64,000 nt of DNA, taken from assembly GCA_900552005.1 (NCBI GenBank), contig URXU01000008.1:7835-71834 (forward strand), read 5' to 3'. The notes beneath the pieces were generated by a model that was not told the DNA's origin, searched no databases, and saw nothing but the letters and a program-made list of their open reading frames with translations. This DNA comes from an uncultured Phascolarctobacterium sp. (lineage in GTDB: Bacteria > Bacillota > Negativicutes > Acidaminococcales > Acidaminococcaceae). The first letter of the stretch is position 1, and each line of letters begins with the position of its first letter. Shown in pieces: positions 44,724-53,719 of the stretch. A program made the position numbers and the translations under genes.

Positions 44724-46069
44724 TTTCTTTTTCTCCTGAACTGCCGCATCTTAATATCCATATCTGCGCGAAGCAGCGCCGGTTCATGCCCGCGGGCCCA
44801 GCTATCCAGATGTCTGCGCAATTCCAGAGCTTCCTCACTGTCCCATTTGTCCTGACTTACCAGATCAAGATACCGTTTCAAATCTTTTACAATGGGCAAA
44901 GCCTGCGGACGGGTATCGACATTTTGAATATCTTTCAGCAGCTGATAACTTTCCGCACCTAAGGAAAATTCCGGCTGATATACGCCTTCAAAATGCTTGC
45001 TCCATTTTAAAATTCTGATACATTCAGAAGGAACCGTGCTCAATACCTGCGGACTATGAGTAGTCACAATAAACTGCACCTTGGGAAATGCCTGCTGTAG
45101 ATCATACAAAACAGTCTGCTGCCAGGATGGATGCAGATGCATGTCAACTTCATCAATAAGCACCAGCCCCGGAGTATCCAATACGGCACGGCATCCAAGA
45201 TCAGGATTCAGACGTACCATGCGATAGGCAAGATCAGCAGCCATACTGATAATGCTGCGGGCGCCGTCACTCAACGCTTCCAGTGTCAGCTCACCCATAT
45301 CAGGATGACAGATAACGAAATCCTGCAGAGCAAAACTGAAATCAATATTATTCCAGCCCATACTTTTCAGACAAGTTGTTACAGCCTGACGTACTGCCTT
45401 CAAAACCATTTCATAAGGATTTTCTTTCTTTTCACCGGTTTCCTGAATATAGCGGGCAAACTCGGCTGCGCTGAGCACGGCGTATTTGAACCAATGACCA
45501 AAAGTATTATAGGATGATGATGGTTCAAGACATTCTTCATAGCCTACATAACGCTCTAAATCGACAATCTTGCTTTTACCGAACAGACGGCTGTCATTCC
45601 ACATTCTGGAAGTACCGTAATAGGCTAAAACCGGCAATACAACCTTATCATCATCACTGCTGTTGACCATGTCCCATAATTTTTTGCCATAATCGGCCAA
45701 TTGTTTGGCATGAATGGAAGTAGTCCTGCCTCTGCTGGACTTCAGTTCCCGCTGCCAGCAAAGTTTGCTGCCGTCTTCCACTTCACCCTCAACGGAGATT
45801 TCTACGGGATATTTGCTTTTCATACGCAGCACTCGCAAGGCTTCTGAACAGCCGGCATCTTTAATCTTACGTACATCTTTCTCCGTCATATTGCGCCCTC
45901 TGATGCCAAAAGCATTAAGATACGGAGCCAGAGAAATTGCCAAAGCATCAAGAACTGCTGTTTTGCCCTTGCCGTTTTCACCTACAATTACCGTCATTTT
46001 TTTATGAAAATCTATTTCCAAATTATCATAACAACGGAAATTCTGCAGCTGTAATTTAGTGATACGCAT
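44720..46069 (-). CDS. ptuA: PtuA-like AAA/ABC ATPase of a Septu-type system
   Basis: 449-residue SMC/OLD-type ATPase that in Septu assembles with PtuB and controls its DNA cleavage. It opens ITKLQLQNFRCYDNLEIDF and has Walker A VGENGKGKT, ABC signature LSDGARSIISM, Walker B GLVLIDEVDMHLHPSWQQ and the TTHSPQVLST H-loop. There is no TOPRIM domain, so it is not an OLD nuclease, and no reverse transcriptase gene lies near, so this is not a retron. GGGGGTATTGAT precedes the ATG; a TATAAT-like -10 is found about 60 bases upstream. Confidence 0.85.
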   Translation of the reverse strand: MRITKLQLQNFRCYDNLEIDFHKKMTVIVGENGKGKTAVLDALAISLAPYLNAFGIRGRNMTEKDVRKIKDAGCSEALRVLRMKSKYPVEISVEGEVEDGSKLCWQRELKSSRGRTTSIHAKQLADYGKKLWDMVNSSDDDKVVLPVLAYYGTSRMWNDSRLFGKSKIVDLERYVGYEECLEPSSSYNTFGHWFKYAVLSAAEFARYIQETGEKKENPYEMVLKAVRQAVTTCLKSMGWNNIDFSFALQDFVICHPDMGELTLEALSDGARSIISMAADLAYRMVRLNPDLGCRAVLDTPGLVLIDEVDMHLHPSWQQTVLYDLQQAFPKVQFIVTTHSPQVLSTVPSECIRILKWSKHFEGVYQPEFSLGAESYQLLKDIQNVDTRPQALPIVKDLKRYLDLVSQDKWDSEEALELRRHLDSWARGHEPALLRADMDIKMRQFRRKRK

Positions 46070-46230
46070 ATCAATACCCCCGTTTTTGTTTATATATTTA
46101 CATTATACCTCTGTTAAGAATATGAAAGAAACTATTTGACGTTAAAAATTTTAAATAAACGATAAAAGGTGTATAATAAGGAAATCTACTGAAAATTCTA
46201 TATTAATTTATTAAAGGAGCATAAATCTTT

Positions 46231-47448
46231 ATGAACATTTTTCTAATATTAATTATCAGTATGGCTATCATTCTCCTGCTGCTCCGGCGGCATATTCCCA
46301 TTGGCCCCTGTATGCTGGCCGGCGGTCTCTTTATCTGGCTGGTAAAAAGTACCCAGCCCGCTTTTCTGTGGCAGGCTTTCACGGAAACTCTTGCCTTAAG
46401 CCGCACGTACGATATTATTTTCGCCTTATATTTCGTTATGTGCCTGGAAATAGAGCTGCGTACCAGCGGTGCGCTCTCCGGCATGGTGAAAGCGCTGCAG
46501 CGGATTTTTTCCAGCGCCAAATTCACTTTAGCAGTCATGCCCGCGTTTCTGGGCCTGCTGCCTTCTTTAGGCGGCGCCCGCTTTTCCGCGCCCATTGTCG
46601 AAGAAGCAAGCAAGGAGTTTTCCTTATCCCGTGAACATCAGGCCACTATTAATTTCTGGTTCCGTCATATCTTCGAATATTCCAGTCCCATTATTCCCGG
46701 TATGATTATGGCCTGCAGCATCGCCGGCGTAGCTTTCAGCGATTTTCTCATCCATTTAAGCTGGCTCACACTGCTGTCCTTTGCTGCCGGCTGGCTGGTA
46801 CTTATCCGACCCATCAAAGATTTAAAAACGCAAAGCCAAATTTATGACCCCGCTGAATACCACAAAAATCTGATTGACATGTACCTGTCTCTTTCTCCGG
46901 TAATTTTAACTTTTTTACTGGTAGTTTTTCTTGATTTAAACGCTTCTCTGGCTATGGGGCTGGTAACTGTCTGCATGTTCTTTGTTCTTCAGCACACGCA
47001 GCGGTTTGTGAACGGCAAAGAAGTAATCTTCGGTGCTTTTGACTGGAAAATGTTTTTGAATGTTATCTGCATTTTGTACTTTATTCAGATTCTCACGGTC
47101 ACCAGTGTTCTTAACGAAATCGTTGTTGCTTTTCAGTCTTCGCCGCTGCCGGTACCGGTAATTATTGCCGCAGTGTCCTTTATCATCGGCATTCTGACAG
47201 GTATGTCCCAGGGTCATGTAGCTATCGTTATGCCCATTGTCGCAGCTATGTCCACCGGAAATTTAAATCTTGCCGGCGTGGCCATGGCCTTTGGTGTGGC
47301 CGGGCAGATGCTAACGCCTACGCATATGTGCCTTGTTGTGACCCTCGACTATTTTAAAGCTAATTTCTTCAAAACCTTACAGCCCATTGTGCTGATTGAA
47401 ATAATCGTTCTTTCTGTTTTCAGCATCTACACCTATCTGACGTGGTAA
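46231..47448 (+). CDS. DUF401 family membrane transporter
   Basis: 405 residues with about eleven helices. MPAFLGLLPSLGGARFSAPIVEE and INFWFRHIFEYSSPIIPG are typical of DUF401 (PF04165), distantly like GntP-type anion permeases; TGMSQGHVAIVMPIVAAM near the end is the second inverted motif. Substrate unknown. It diverges from the ptuAB cassette across 161 bases which hold a TATAAT box (46171-46176). Confidence 0.87.
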   Translation: MNIFLILIISMAIILLLLRRHIPIGPCMLAGGLFIWLVKSTQPAFLWQAFTETLALSRTYDIIFALYFVMCLEIELRTSGALSGMVKALQRIFSSAKFTLAVMPAFLGLLPSLGGARFSAPIVEEASKEFSLSREHQATINFWFRHIFEYSSPIIPGMIMACSIAGVAFSDFLIHLSWLTLLSFAAGWLVLIRPIKDLKTQSQIYDPAEYHKNLIDMYLSLSPVILTFLLVVFLDLNASLAMGLVTVCMFFVLQHTQRFVNGKEVIFGAFDWKMFLNVICILYFIQILTVTSVLNEIVVAFQSSPLPVPVIIAAVSFIIGILTGMSQGHVAIVMPIVAAMSTGNLNLAGVAMAFGVAGQMLTPTHMCLVVTLDYFKANFFKTLQPIVLIEIIVLSVFSIYTYLTW

Positions 47449-47450
47449 TA

Positions 47451-47494
47451 AAAAACAGCGTATCATCTTTTTCAACAGATGATACGCTGTTTTT
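47451..47494. terminator. Bidirectional terminator between the DUF401 gene and ybjQ
   Basis: Perfect 18-bp stem (around CAGCGTATCATCT) with an 8-base loop and A/T tails on both sides. Confidence 0.9.
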
Positions 47495-47815
47495 TTATCT
47501 GATCACTACTGCCGTGCCGGATACACTGACCATCAGCATCCCGTTTTCCTTTCCCAGTACTTCATAGTCCACATCTACACCGATAACAGCATTTGCGCCC
47601 ATACGCTCTGCTCTGGCACACATTTCTGCCACTGCCTTTTCTCTTGCTTCCTGCAGTTCGTTTTCATAGGTGCCGCTGCGGCCGCCTAAGATATCGGTAA
47701 TACCGGAAAACATATCCTTGATAAAATTCACGCCGGAAACAACCTCTCCGAACACAAGCCCCTTATATTCTGCAATTTCCTTGCCTGCAATTACAGGCGT
47801 TGTTGTTACTAACAT
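47495..47815 (-). CDS. YbjQ/UPF0145 family protein
   Basis: 106 residues, opening [21 protein letters not shown], with the conserved middle [20 protein letters not shown]. The family forms pentameric soluble rings and was annotated as heavy-metal binding; its cellular role is not established. Good ribosome binding site GGAGGTG. Likely downstream of the SMR pair on the same strand. Confidence 0.9.
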   Translation of the reverse strand: MLVTTTPVIAGKEIAEYKGLVFGEVVSGVNFIKDMFSGITDILGGRSGTYENELQEAREKAVAEMCARAERMGANAVIGVDVDYEVLGKENGMLMVSVSGTAVVIR

Positions 47816-47893
47816 TACAGCACCTCCATTCTTAAGCCTGCTGTAATATTTCGCCTTGTAACTGTCAGCTCCTGCTTTGATTCGGGTTTATTT

Positions 47894-48208
47894 TCATGAT
47901 AAAAGTTTTAAGCCGATAACGGCAAAAACAATCATTCCCAAAAACAGCAATCTGCGCCAGTCAGCCCGCTCACCATAACGCAATATGCCGAGCACAATGC
48001 CGCCAAATGCGCCAATGCCGGTCCAGGCCGCATAAGTAACACTCATCGGCAGCGTATACATTGCCAAATGCAAAAGAAATAAACTGCTCAGAAAAATTAC
48101 TAATAATATGGCTATAATATATTTTCGATGCGTCTGCTTCCACAGATTAAGATAATTAACGCCTATAACCTCCAACACTCCGGCGCAAAGTACGTACAGC
48201 CAATCCAT
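47894..48208 (-). CDS. SMR-family exporter subunit (YkkC/YkkD or EmrE type), second of pair
   Basis: 104 residues with four helices. The essential membrane Glu lies in AGVLEVIGVNYL (residue 13). YTLPMSVTYAAWTGIGAFGG is the conserved third-helix segment. It begins 5 bases after the first SMR gene with its ribosome binding site inside that gene, so the two likely assemble as a hetero-oligomer. Confidence 0.92.
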   Translation of the reverse strand: MDWLYVLCAGVLEVIGVNYLNLWKQTHRKYIIAILLVIFLSSLFLLHLAMYTLPMSVTYAAWTGIGAFGGIVLGILRYGERADWRRLLFLGMIVFAVIGLKLLS

Positions 48209-48213
48209 TTTGC

Positions 48214-48540
48214 TTATCCCTGCTCCTTATCCGTACATAATTTTAAGCCTGCAATACCAGTCATCAGTAAAATTACCAGCAGCAGCCGTATGCTGCCCAG
48301 AGCTGTATGAAAATAAAATACTTCCACCAACACTGTTCCCAGCGCCCCCAAGCCTGTAAAAACACAATAAGCAGTGCCCACAGGCAGCGTATCGCTGGCT
48401 GTAATAAAACAATAGGTGCATAATGCCCAAGCTATAATCGTTCCGCACCATTCTGCTGGACCGGCAGCATATTTCAGTCCGGTAATCCAAATAATTTCCA
48501 GTGCTGCTGCTGCCAAGACTTTGAGCCAACCAATTTGCAC
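48214..48540 (-). CDS. SMR-family exporter subunit (Gdx/YkkC-like), first of pair
   Basis: 108 residues with four helices. GTG at 48540 is used because GAGGT sits 7 bases before it and because the resulting start VQIGWLKVLAAAALE fits the family; a longer frame adds 16 charged residues. ALEIIWITGLKYA carries the Glu-Trp-Lys pattern of the guanidinium-exporter (Gdx) group, which makes a guanidinium or similar cation export role possible but unproven. No guanidine riboswitch is visible in the short leader. Confidence 0.88.
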   Translation of the reverse strand: MQIGWLKVLAAAALEIIWITGLKYAAGPAEWCGTIIAWALCTYCFITASDTLPVGTAYCVFTGLGALGTVLVEVFYFHTALGSIRLLLVILLMTGIAGLKLCTDKEQG

Positions 48541-48582
48541 AGAATCAACCTCATTTCCTAATTTCTTTATAAAAACAAAAAA

Positions 48583-48604
48583 ACTCAAGATAAAAATCTT
48601 GAGT
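48583..48604 (-). terminator. Terminator after the tRNA-Leu pair
   Basis: ACTCAAGA and complement with a short A/T loop, then TTTTTTTG on the minus strand. Confidence 0.85.
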
Positions 48605-48615
48605 CATAAATTCTT

Positions 48616-48701
48616 TGGTGCGGTCGATGGGATTTGAACCCATACGGGGTCTCCCCCACTACCCCCTCAAAGTAGCGTGTCTGCCGTTCCACCACGACCG
48701 C
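48616..48701 (-). tRNA. tRNA-Leu (anticodon GAG)
   Basis: 86-base class II tRNA with encoded CCA. Acceptor GCGGTCG pairs with CGACCGC, T-arm GGGTTCAAATCCC, anticodon stem CTACT/GGTAG enclosing TTGAGGG, so anticodon GAG (reads CUU/CUC). The variable arm GGGGG-AGA-CCCC is typical for leucine. Confidence 0.93.
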
Positions 48702-48722
48702 ATTTGAAAGTAAATAAAAAAA

Positions 48723-48808
48723 TGGTGCGGTAGAGAGGATTTGAACCTCCACGGGGTTGCCCCCACTAGCTCCTGAGGCTAGCGCGTCTGCCGTTCCGCC
48801 ACTACCGC
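48723..48808 (-). tRNA. tRNA-Leu (anticodon CAG)
   Basis: 86 bases, encoded CCA. Acceptor GCGGTAG/CTACCGC, T-arm AGGTTCAAATCCT, anticodon stem CTAGC/GCTAG around CTCAGGA, anticodon CAG (reads CUG). First of the pair, 21 bases before the GAG gene. Confidence 0.94.
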
Positions 48809-48846
48809 ATTTCTTTGTTTATTTAGTTGTCATCAACAACACTGAT

Positions 48847-48875
48847 ATAATATCACATCTATATTAACGTGTCAA
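48847..48875 (-). promoter_or_regulatory. Promoter of the tRNA-Leu pair
   Basis: TTGACA (48870-48875) and TATTAT (48847-48852) with a 17-base spacer on the minus strand, about 40 bases before the first tRNA. Confidence 0.8.
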
Positions 48876-48894
48876 CACTTTTTTCTATATTTTT

Positions 48895-49545
48895 TTATAA
48901 TTTTTTATTTTTTTCTGCTAAGCGGTCTTTATACAGCAAATAATACCTATCACGGTCATGCAGAACCTTAACTACGTATTCTTTGGTATCGGGATAGGGA
49001 ATAGCATCCAGATTGTTAAAATTATAATCCCAGCCATTTTCCTCCATCCAGGCCTTGGTCTGCCCGCGTCCAGCATTATAGGCAATCATGATTAACGCCA
49101 GATTACGCTGAAACTCGTGCTCCAGTTCCCCAATATACCAGCAGCCCATTCTGATATTCTTTTTGGTTTGGTATAAATCATTATCATGATAATTTTCCAG
49201 ACCCATCTGCTCGGCAATCCAGCGTCCGGTTTCCGGCATAATCTGCATTAAGCCTACGGCCCCCACCGCTGAAACGGCCTTAGGGTCAAAACCGCTTTCA
49301 TTTTTTATAATAGCCGCTACCAGAAACGGATCAATTTTATTTCTTTCGCTGTATTCCAGAATATCCTGCTGATAGGGCCACATATAAACAAAGCGCATCT
49401 GCACATAATCACTGTTCCACAGCCGCCAGCCGCTATAACCCACAAGCAGAATAGCCATACAAAGAATAATGTAAAAATATTTTTTTATTTTTCCCGCAGG
49501 AAGCTGATGCCTCCTGCGTTTTTTTCTACCTGCCAAATTTTTCAC
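48895..49545 (-). CDS. Membrane-anchored lytic transglycosylase (SLT domain)
   Basis: 216 residues; cleaves peptidoglycan in the periplasm. A basic start followed by one membrane segment (FYIILCMAILLVGYSGWRLW), then the SLT fold: catalytic Glu in IIKNESGFDPKAVS, GAVGLMQIMPETG, and YNAGRG. GTG at 49545 lies inside coaE (20-base overlap). Last in the polA-mutM-coaE-slt series. Confidence 0.92.
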   Translation of the reverse strand: MKNLAGRKKRRRHQLPAGKIKKYFYIILCMAILLVGYSGWRLWNSDYVQMRFVYMWPYQQDILEYSERNKIDPFLVAAIIKNESGFDPKAVSAVGAVGLMQIMPETGRWIAEQMGLENYHDNDLYQTKKNIRMGCWYIGELEHEFQRNLALIMIAYNAGRGQTKAWMEENGWDYNFNNLDAIPYPDTKEYVVKVLHDRDRYYLLYKDRLAEKNKKL

Positions 49546-50134
49546 CTAAAATTTTATCTACTTCCTGCTGTACCTGCTCCAGCGTCTGCTGCAATTCGCC
49601 GCTGTTATCAAAAATCATATGCGCGTAAGGCTTTTTAGCTTCTAATGACATCTGTGCCGCAATCCTTTGCTTCACATCATCTTCAGCCATGCCGCTGCGC
49701 TTCATGGCTCTTTTTATCTGTTCCTGAACATCCACGGCAACCAGCCATACCCGATCCACATTGTTCTGCCAGCCGCACTCGATTAAAAGCGGCACATCCA
49801 GTACCGCTGCCGGACAGTTGCGCTCACTGCACTGCTGCAAAAATTGTTCCGCCTGCTGCCAGACTATTTTATGAATTATGCTTTCCAGAGTTTTTCTTGC
49901 CTGACGATCATGGAAAATAAGATTGGCAACTTTGGCCCTGTCCAAGCTGCCGTCAGCAGTCAGATACTGGCTGCCGAAAGCTTCTGCTACCTGCCGCAGT
50001 CCGGCGCTGCCTTTCTCGACTGCCTTTCTGCTTACTTCGTCCGCATCAAAAACAGGCAGTCCAAGCCGGCGCAATTCTTCAGCTACGGTACTTTTACCGG
50101 AGGCAATACCTCCTGTTAAACCTATTACAATCAT
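49526..50134 (-). CDS. coaE: Dephospho-CoA kinase
   Basis: 202 residues; last step of coenzyme A synthesis. P-loop GLTGGIASGKST, the PVFDADEVSR site and the lid region (RSGMAEDDVKQRIAAQ) are present. It begins 9 bases after mutM; the grouping polA-mutM-coaE is common in Firmicutes. Confidence 0.96.
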   Translation of the reverse strand: MIVIGLTGGIASGKSTVAEELRRLGLPVFDADEVSRKAVEKGSAGLRQVAEAFGSQYLTADGSLDRAKVANLIFHDRQARKTLESIIHKIVWQQAEQFLQQCSERNCPAAVLDVPLLIECGWQNNVDRVWLVAVDVQEQIKRAMKRSGMAEDDVKQRIAAQMSLEAKKPYAHMIFDNSGELQQTLEQVQQEVDKILGEKFGR

Positions 50135-50143
50135 AATGAACCT

Positions 50144-50965
50144 CTACTTCTGACAAAATTCGCAGTAAGTTGTTCCGCGCCCGCCGACCTTGGCCGAAGC
50201 CAGCGGCTGTCCGCAATATTTGCAGGGTTTGCCGCCGCGGCCATAAACCAGCAGATATTTTTGATTTTCACCGCTTTTTCCTTCGCCGTCTTTATAATCA
50301 CGAAAAGTTGTTCCGCGATTTTTAATGCCTTGGGCAATAACCGTATTAATGGCAGAACATAAGGTGCTTACTTCTTCTTCGCTTAGAGATGCCGCCGGAC
50401 GCATAGGTTTAATTTTGGCCAGAGCCAGACACTCATCGGCATAAATATTGCCTAAGCCGGCAATCACGGTCTGATCTAAAATCAAGCTTTTAATGGCTTT
50501 CCTGCTTTTGGCGGCAAGCGGCAGCAGATATTCAGCCTTAAAATCACTGCTTAAGGGCTCAGGCCCTAATGTTTCGTAGCCTTCAATACGGTAATCACCG
50601 TTTTGAATAAGATACAAAGTGCCGAAGGTGCGGATATCCGTAAACCACATGGTAATGCCATCGCTAAGCGTAAATTTTATTTTGGCATAATGCGGCTCCT
50701 TCTGGCGGCTGTCCTGAGCAATTAACGCCCCGGTCATGCGCAGATGCACAATTAACAGCTGCTGCGCATCCGTATGCAGCACCAGATATTTTCCCTTTCT
50801 GCCGACCTCTGTAATAATTTTCCCCGTCAGCCTTGCTGCAAAATCTTCTGCAGAAGGATATTTAATTAAACGCGGCAGACGAATTTCTACCGCCAGAATT
50901 TTTTTACCTTGAATATGCGGTGCCAGTGTTTTGCGCACCTGCTCTACTTCCGGCATTTCCGGCAT
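50144..50965 (-). CDS. mutM: Formamidopyrimidine-DNA glycosylase
   Basis: 273 residues; removes oxidised purines such as 8-oxoguanine. Start MPEMPEVEQVRK places catalytic Pro2 and Glu3 as required; GLGNIYADECLALAKI and the zinc finger CKYCGQP...CEFCQ at the C-terminus complete the enzyme. Lies 17 bases after polA. Confidence 0.96.
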   Translation of the reverse strand: MPEMPEVEQVRKTLAPHIQGKKILAVEIRLPRLIKYPSAEDFAARLTGKIITEVGRKGKYLVLHTDAQQLLIVHLRMTGALIAQDSRQKEPHYAKIKFTLSDGITMWFTDIRTFGTLYLIQNGDYRIEGYETLGPEPLSSDFKAEYLLPLAAKSRKAIKSLILDQTVIAGLGNIYADECLALAKIKPMRPAASLSEEEVSTLCSAINTVIAQGIKNRGTTFRDYKDGEGKSGENQKYLLVYGRGGKPCKYCGQPLASAKVGGRGTTYCEFCQK

Positions 50966-50982
50966 TTATCTCACTCCCGTTT

Positions 50983-53571
50983 CTATTTGGTCTGTGCCCA
51001 GTCCTTACCAAATTTGACATCGGCAGCCAGAGGAATTTCCAGCTTGGCCGCACTTTCCATGGCCTCACGTACCAGACTGGCAGCCAGGTTCTTTTCTTCT
51101 TCCGGCACTTCCAAAACCAGTTCGTCATGTACCTGCAGCAAAATACGTGTACGCAGTCCCTGTTCACGCAAAACTTCGGCAACCTTGATCATGGCCAGCT
51201 TCATAATATCGGCAGCAGTTCCCTGAATAGGCATATTGATGGCTGTTCTTTCAGCAAAACTACGCAAATTAAAATTAGTATGCCTGATATCCGGCAGATA
51301 TCTGCGCCGGCCCATCAGTGTCGTTACATAGCCCTGCTCGCGAGCTGTTTGGACGATATGATCCATATAATTTTTTACACCCGTATAACGGGCAAAATAA
51401 TTCTTTATATAACCGGCAGCTTCATTTCTCGTAATGCCAAGCTGCTTGGCCAGGCCAAAATCACTGATGCCGTATACAATGCCAAAATTTACTGCTTTTG
51501 CTCTGGTACGCATCTGAGCGGTTACTTCAGCCAAGGGCAGGCCAAATACCTCCGCCGCCGTGCGGGCATGTACGTCCTGCCCGTGACGGAACGATTCCAG
51601 CAGCAGTTCATCCCCGGCAATGCAGGCTAAAATACGCAGCTCTACCTGTGAATAATCGCAGCTCATCAAATAATCATACCCCTCGCCGGGGACGAAAATT
51701 TTTCGAATCTGCCTGCCTTCTTCTGTTCGCGCAGGAATATTCTGCAGATTGGGGTCCGTACTGGACAATCTGCCGGTTACCGTTACTGTTTGCTGAAAAT
51801 GCGTATGAATGCGCCCTGTTGCCGGATTAACCAGAGGCCGCAGCCCGTCAAGATAGGTAGACTGCAATTTGGCCAGCTTGCGATGCTCTAAAATCGTTTC
51901 AATAACAGGATGTTTGCCGCGCAATTCTTCCAATACTTTAACATCCGTAGAATAACCAGTCTTTGTTTTTTTAATTACCGGCAAATGTAATTTTTCAAAC
52001 AAAATAACGCCCAGCTGCTTCGGCGATTTTAAATTAAACTCTTCCCCAGCCTGTTCTTTGGCCAGCTTTTCCAGTCTGCCGATACGAAAATTCATATCTT
52101 CTGATAACTGCTCCAGCATTTCCAGATCAGGCTTGATGCCGGTATATTCCATATCGGCCAGCACCGGCGCCAGCGGCAGTTCCAGCGCTTTATACAGTTC
52201 CAGCTGCTGATGCTCGCCCAATTTAGCTTCCAAGACTTCAGACAGTAAAAATACCGCTTCGCAGCCGTGCGCATATTTCTGTCCCAGATAGCGAATGCTC
52301 ATTTCTTCTAATTCATAAGAACCATGCCCGGGCTCATCAAGATAGGCGGCCAGTGCTACATCCCCAACAATGCCGCGCGGCACCAAATGCAGGCACCGGC
52401 AGATTTTATAAATCTCTTTGCTGCCAGAAGTCAGCTTAAGCTGCTTTTCGTCCTGCAGCCAGTCGTAAAACTGCTGCCAGCAGTTACTGTTTTCTTCAAG
52501 ACGATAAATTTTGCCGTCCGCAAAAATTTCCGCTTCCGTAAAATAGGCGGAAGGCAATGTGCCGCCGCCAGCAGTAGTAAAGCTTACGGTCCTGCCTGCC
52601 AGCGAAGCAAAAAATTCAGCGGCCTGCGCCGCATCCTGCAGCAGATGTACTTCCGCCTGCTGCTCCACAACTTCGCCAAATAGGGAAAAATCCGCTGTAT
52701 CACCTGTCAGAACTGCGGCAAAACGTTCGTACATATTTCTGAACTCCAGATCCTGCATCAGACTGCGGGCTTCTTCATTCATAGAACCAAGTTCATATAC
52801 AGTCATATCCAGATTAACAGGTACATCCGTAAAAATTGTCGCCAGCTTCTTAGAGAGCAGAGCCTGCTCCTTATTTTCACTCAGCTTAGCTTTCAAAGAC
52901 TTACCGCTGATTTTATCTATATTTTCCAGCACATTTTCTACACTGCCATATTCCTTAATCAGTTTCATGGCAGTCTTAGGTCCTACACCGGGAACCCCCG
53001 GAATATTATCAGAAGTATCACCCATCAGCCCCTTCAGTTCAATTAACTGCTGCGGGCACAGTCCTTCATAATCAGCTGCAAATTCCGCTTCATCAAAAAC
53101 TTTAATGTCGCTGATGCCGCGCTTTGTATAAAATACCTTCGTACGGCTGTCAAGCAACTGCAGCTCATCTCTGTCGCCGGTAACGATAATTACTTCCACG
53201 TTCTGCGGTGCATGAACGGCAAAGGTGCCGATAATATCATCCGCTTCGTAATTATCCATTTCCAGTACTCTGATATTCATGGCTTCCAGCAGTTTTGCCA
53301 CCAGAGGAAACTGCTCTGAAAGTTCACTGGGCGTAGGCTTGCGCTGACCTTTGTAATCAGCAAACATCTCTGTGCGGAAGGTTTTGCGCGATTTGTCAAA
53401 CGCCACAGCCATATATTTCGGCTGCACATCTTCCAGCAATCGCAGCAGCATATTGCACAAACCGTATACAGCGCCTGTATGCAGACCTTGTCTGTTCATC
53501 AGCGGCGGCAGGGCAAAAAAGGCCCGGTGAATCAGGCTGCTGCCATCTATAACTAAAAATTTATCGGCCAT
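50983..53571 (-). CDS. polA: DNA polymerase I
   Basis: 862 residues; fills gaps in repair and removes RNA primers. ATG at 53571 follows GAGGAGATCTT; 23 extra codons in the longer frame have no start signal. The N-terminal 5'-nuclease domain is intact (FLVIDGSSLIHRAFFAL, TGDRDELQLL, GVPGVGPKTAMKLI). The middle 3'-5' exonuclease-like region lacks the DxE catalytic motifs, so proofreading is probably absent. Polymerase motifs A (DYSQVELRIL), B (AKAVNFGIVYG) and C (VHDELVLE) are present. Extended -10 TGATATAAT at 53606-53614. Confidence 0.96.
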   Translation of the reverse strand: MADKFLVIDGSSLIHRAFFALPPLMNRQGLHTGAVYGLCNMLLRLLEDVQPKYMAVAFDKSRKTFRTEMFADYKGQRKPTPSELSEQFPLVAKLLEAMNIRVLEMDNYEADDIIGTFAVHAPQNVEVIIVTGDRDELQLLDSRTKVFYTKRGISDIKVFDEAEFAADYEGLCPQQLIELKGLMGDTSDNIPGVPGVGPKTAMKLIKEYGSVENVLENIDKISGKSLKAKLSENKEQALLSKKLATIFTDVPVNLDMTVYELGSMNEEARSLMQDLEFRNMYERFAAVLTGDTADFSLFGEVVEQQAEVHLLQDAAQAAEFFASLAGRTVSFTTAGGGTLPSAYFTEAEIFADGKIYRLEENSNCWQQFYDWLQDEKQLKLTSGSKEIYKICRCLHLVPRGIVGDVALAAYLDEPGHGSYELEEMSIRYLGQKYAHGCEAVFLLSEVLEAKLGEHQQLELYKALELPLAPVLADMEYTGIKPDLEMLEQLSEDMNFRIGRLEKLAKEQAGEEFNLKSPKQLGVILFEKLHLPVIKKTKTGYSTDVKVLEELRGKHPVIETILEHRKLAKLQSTYLDGLRPLVNPATGRIHTHFQQTVTVTGRLSSTDPNLQNIPARTEEGRQIRKIFVPGEGYDYLMSCDYSQVELRILACIAGDELLLESFRHGQDVHARTAAEVFGLPLAEVTAQMRTRAKAVNFGIVYGISDFGLAKQLGITRNEAAGYIKNYFARYTGVKNYMDHIVQTAREQGYVTTLMGRRRYLPDIRHTNFNLRSFAERTAINMPIQGTAADIMKLAMIKVAEVLREQGLRTRILLQVHDELVLEVPEEEKNLAASLVREAMESAAKLEIPLAADVKFGKDWAQTK

Positions 53572-53666
53572 AAGATCTCCTCGTTCATCATTAGATTGTT
53601 TTTTTATTATATCATATAAAGCAGTCCCTATTGCAATCACTGACGAATTATTTCCCTAATAAAAAA

Positions 53667-53697
53667 AGAATGCACGGATATCATCGTACATTCTTTC
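53667..53697 (-). terminator. Terminator of the small exported protein gene
   Basis: AAAGAATG.AC pairs with GTACATTCTTT with one mismatch, followed by T-rich sequence on the minus strand. Confidence 0.7.
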
Positions 53698-53719
53698 AAT
53701 GAGCTTATTGATGGGAAAC

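Noticed and set aside
46070..46230. Retron (reverse transcriptase and msr/msd RNA) linked to the PtuA/PtuB pair
   Set aside because: Only 161 bases separate ptuA from the divergent transporter gene, with no reverse transcriptase in the window.
48541..48615. Guanidine riboswitch before the SMR pair
   Set aside because: The interval holds only the tRNA terminator and a ribosome binding site; no ACGR-containing aptamer hairpins.
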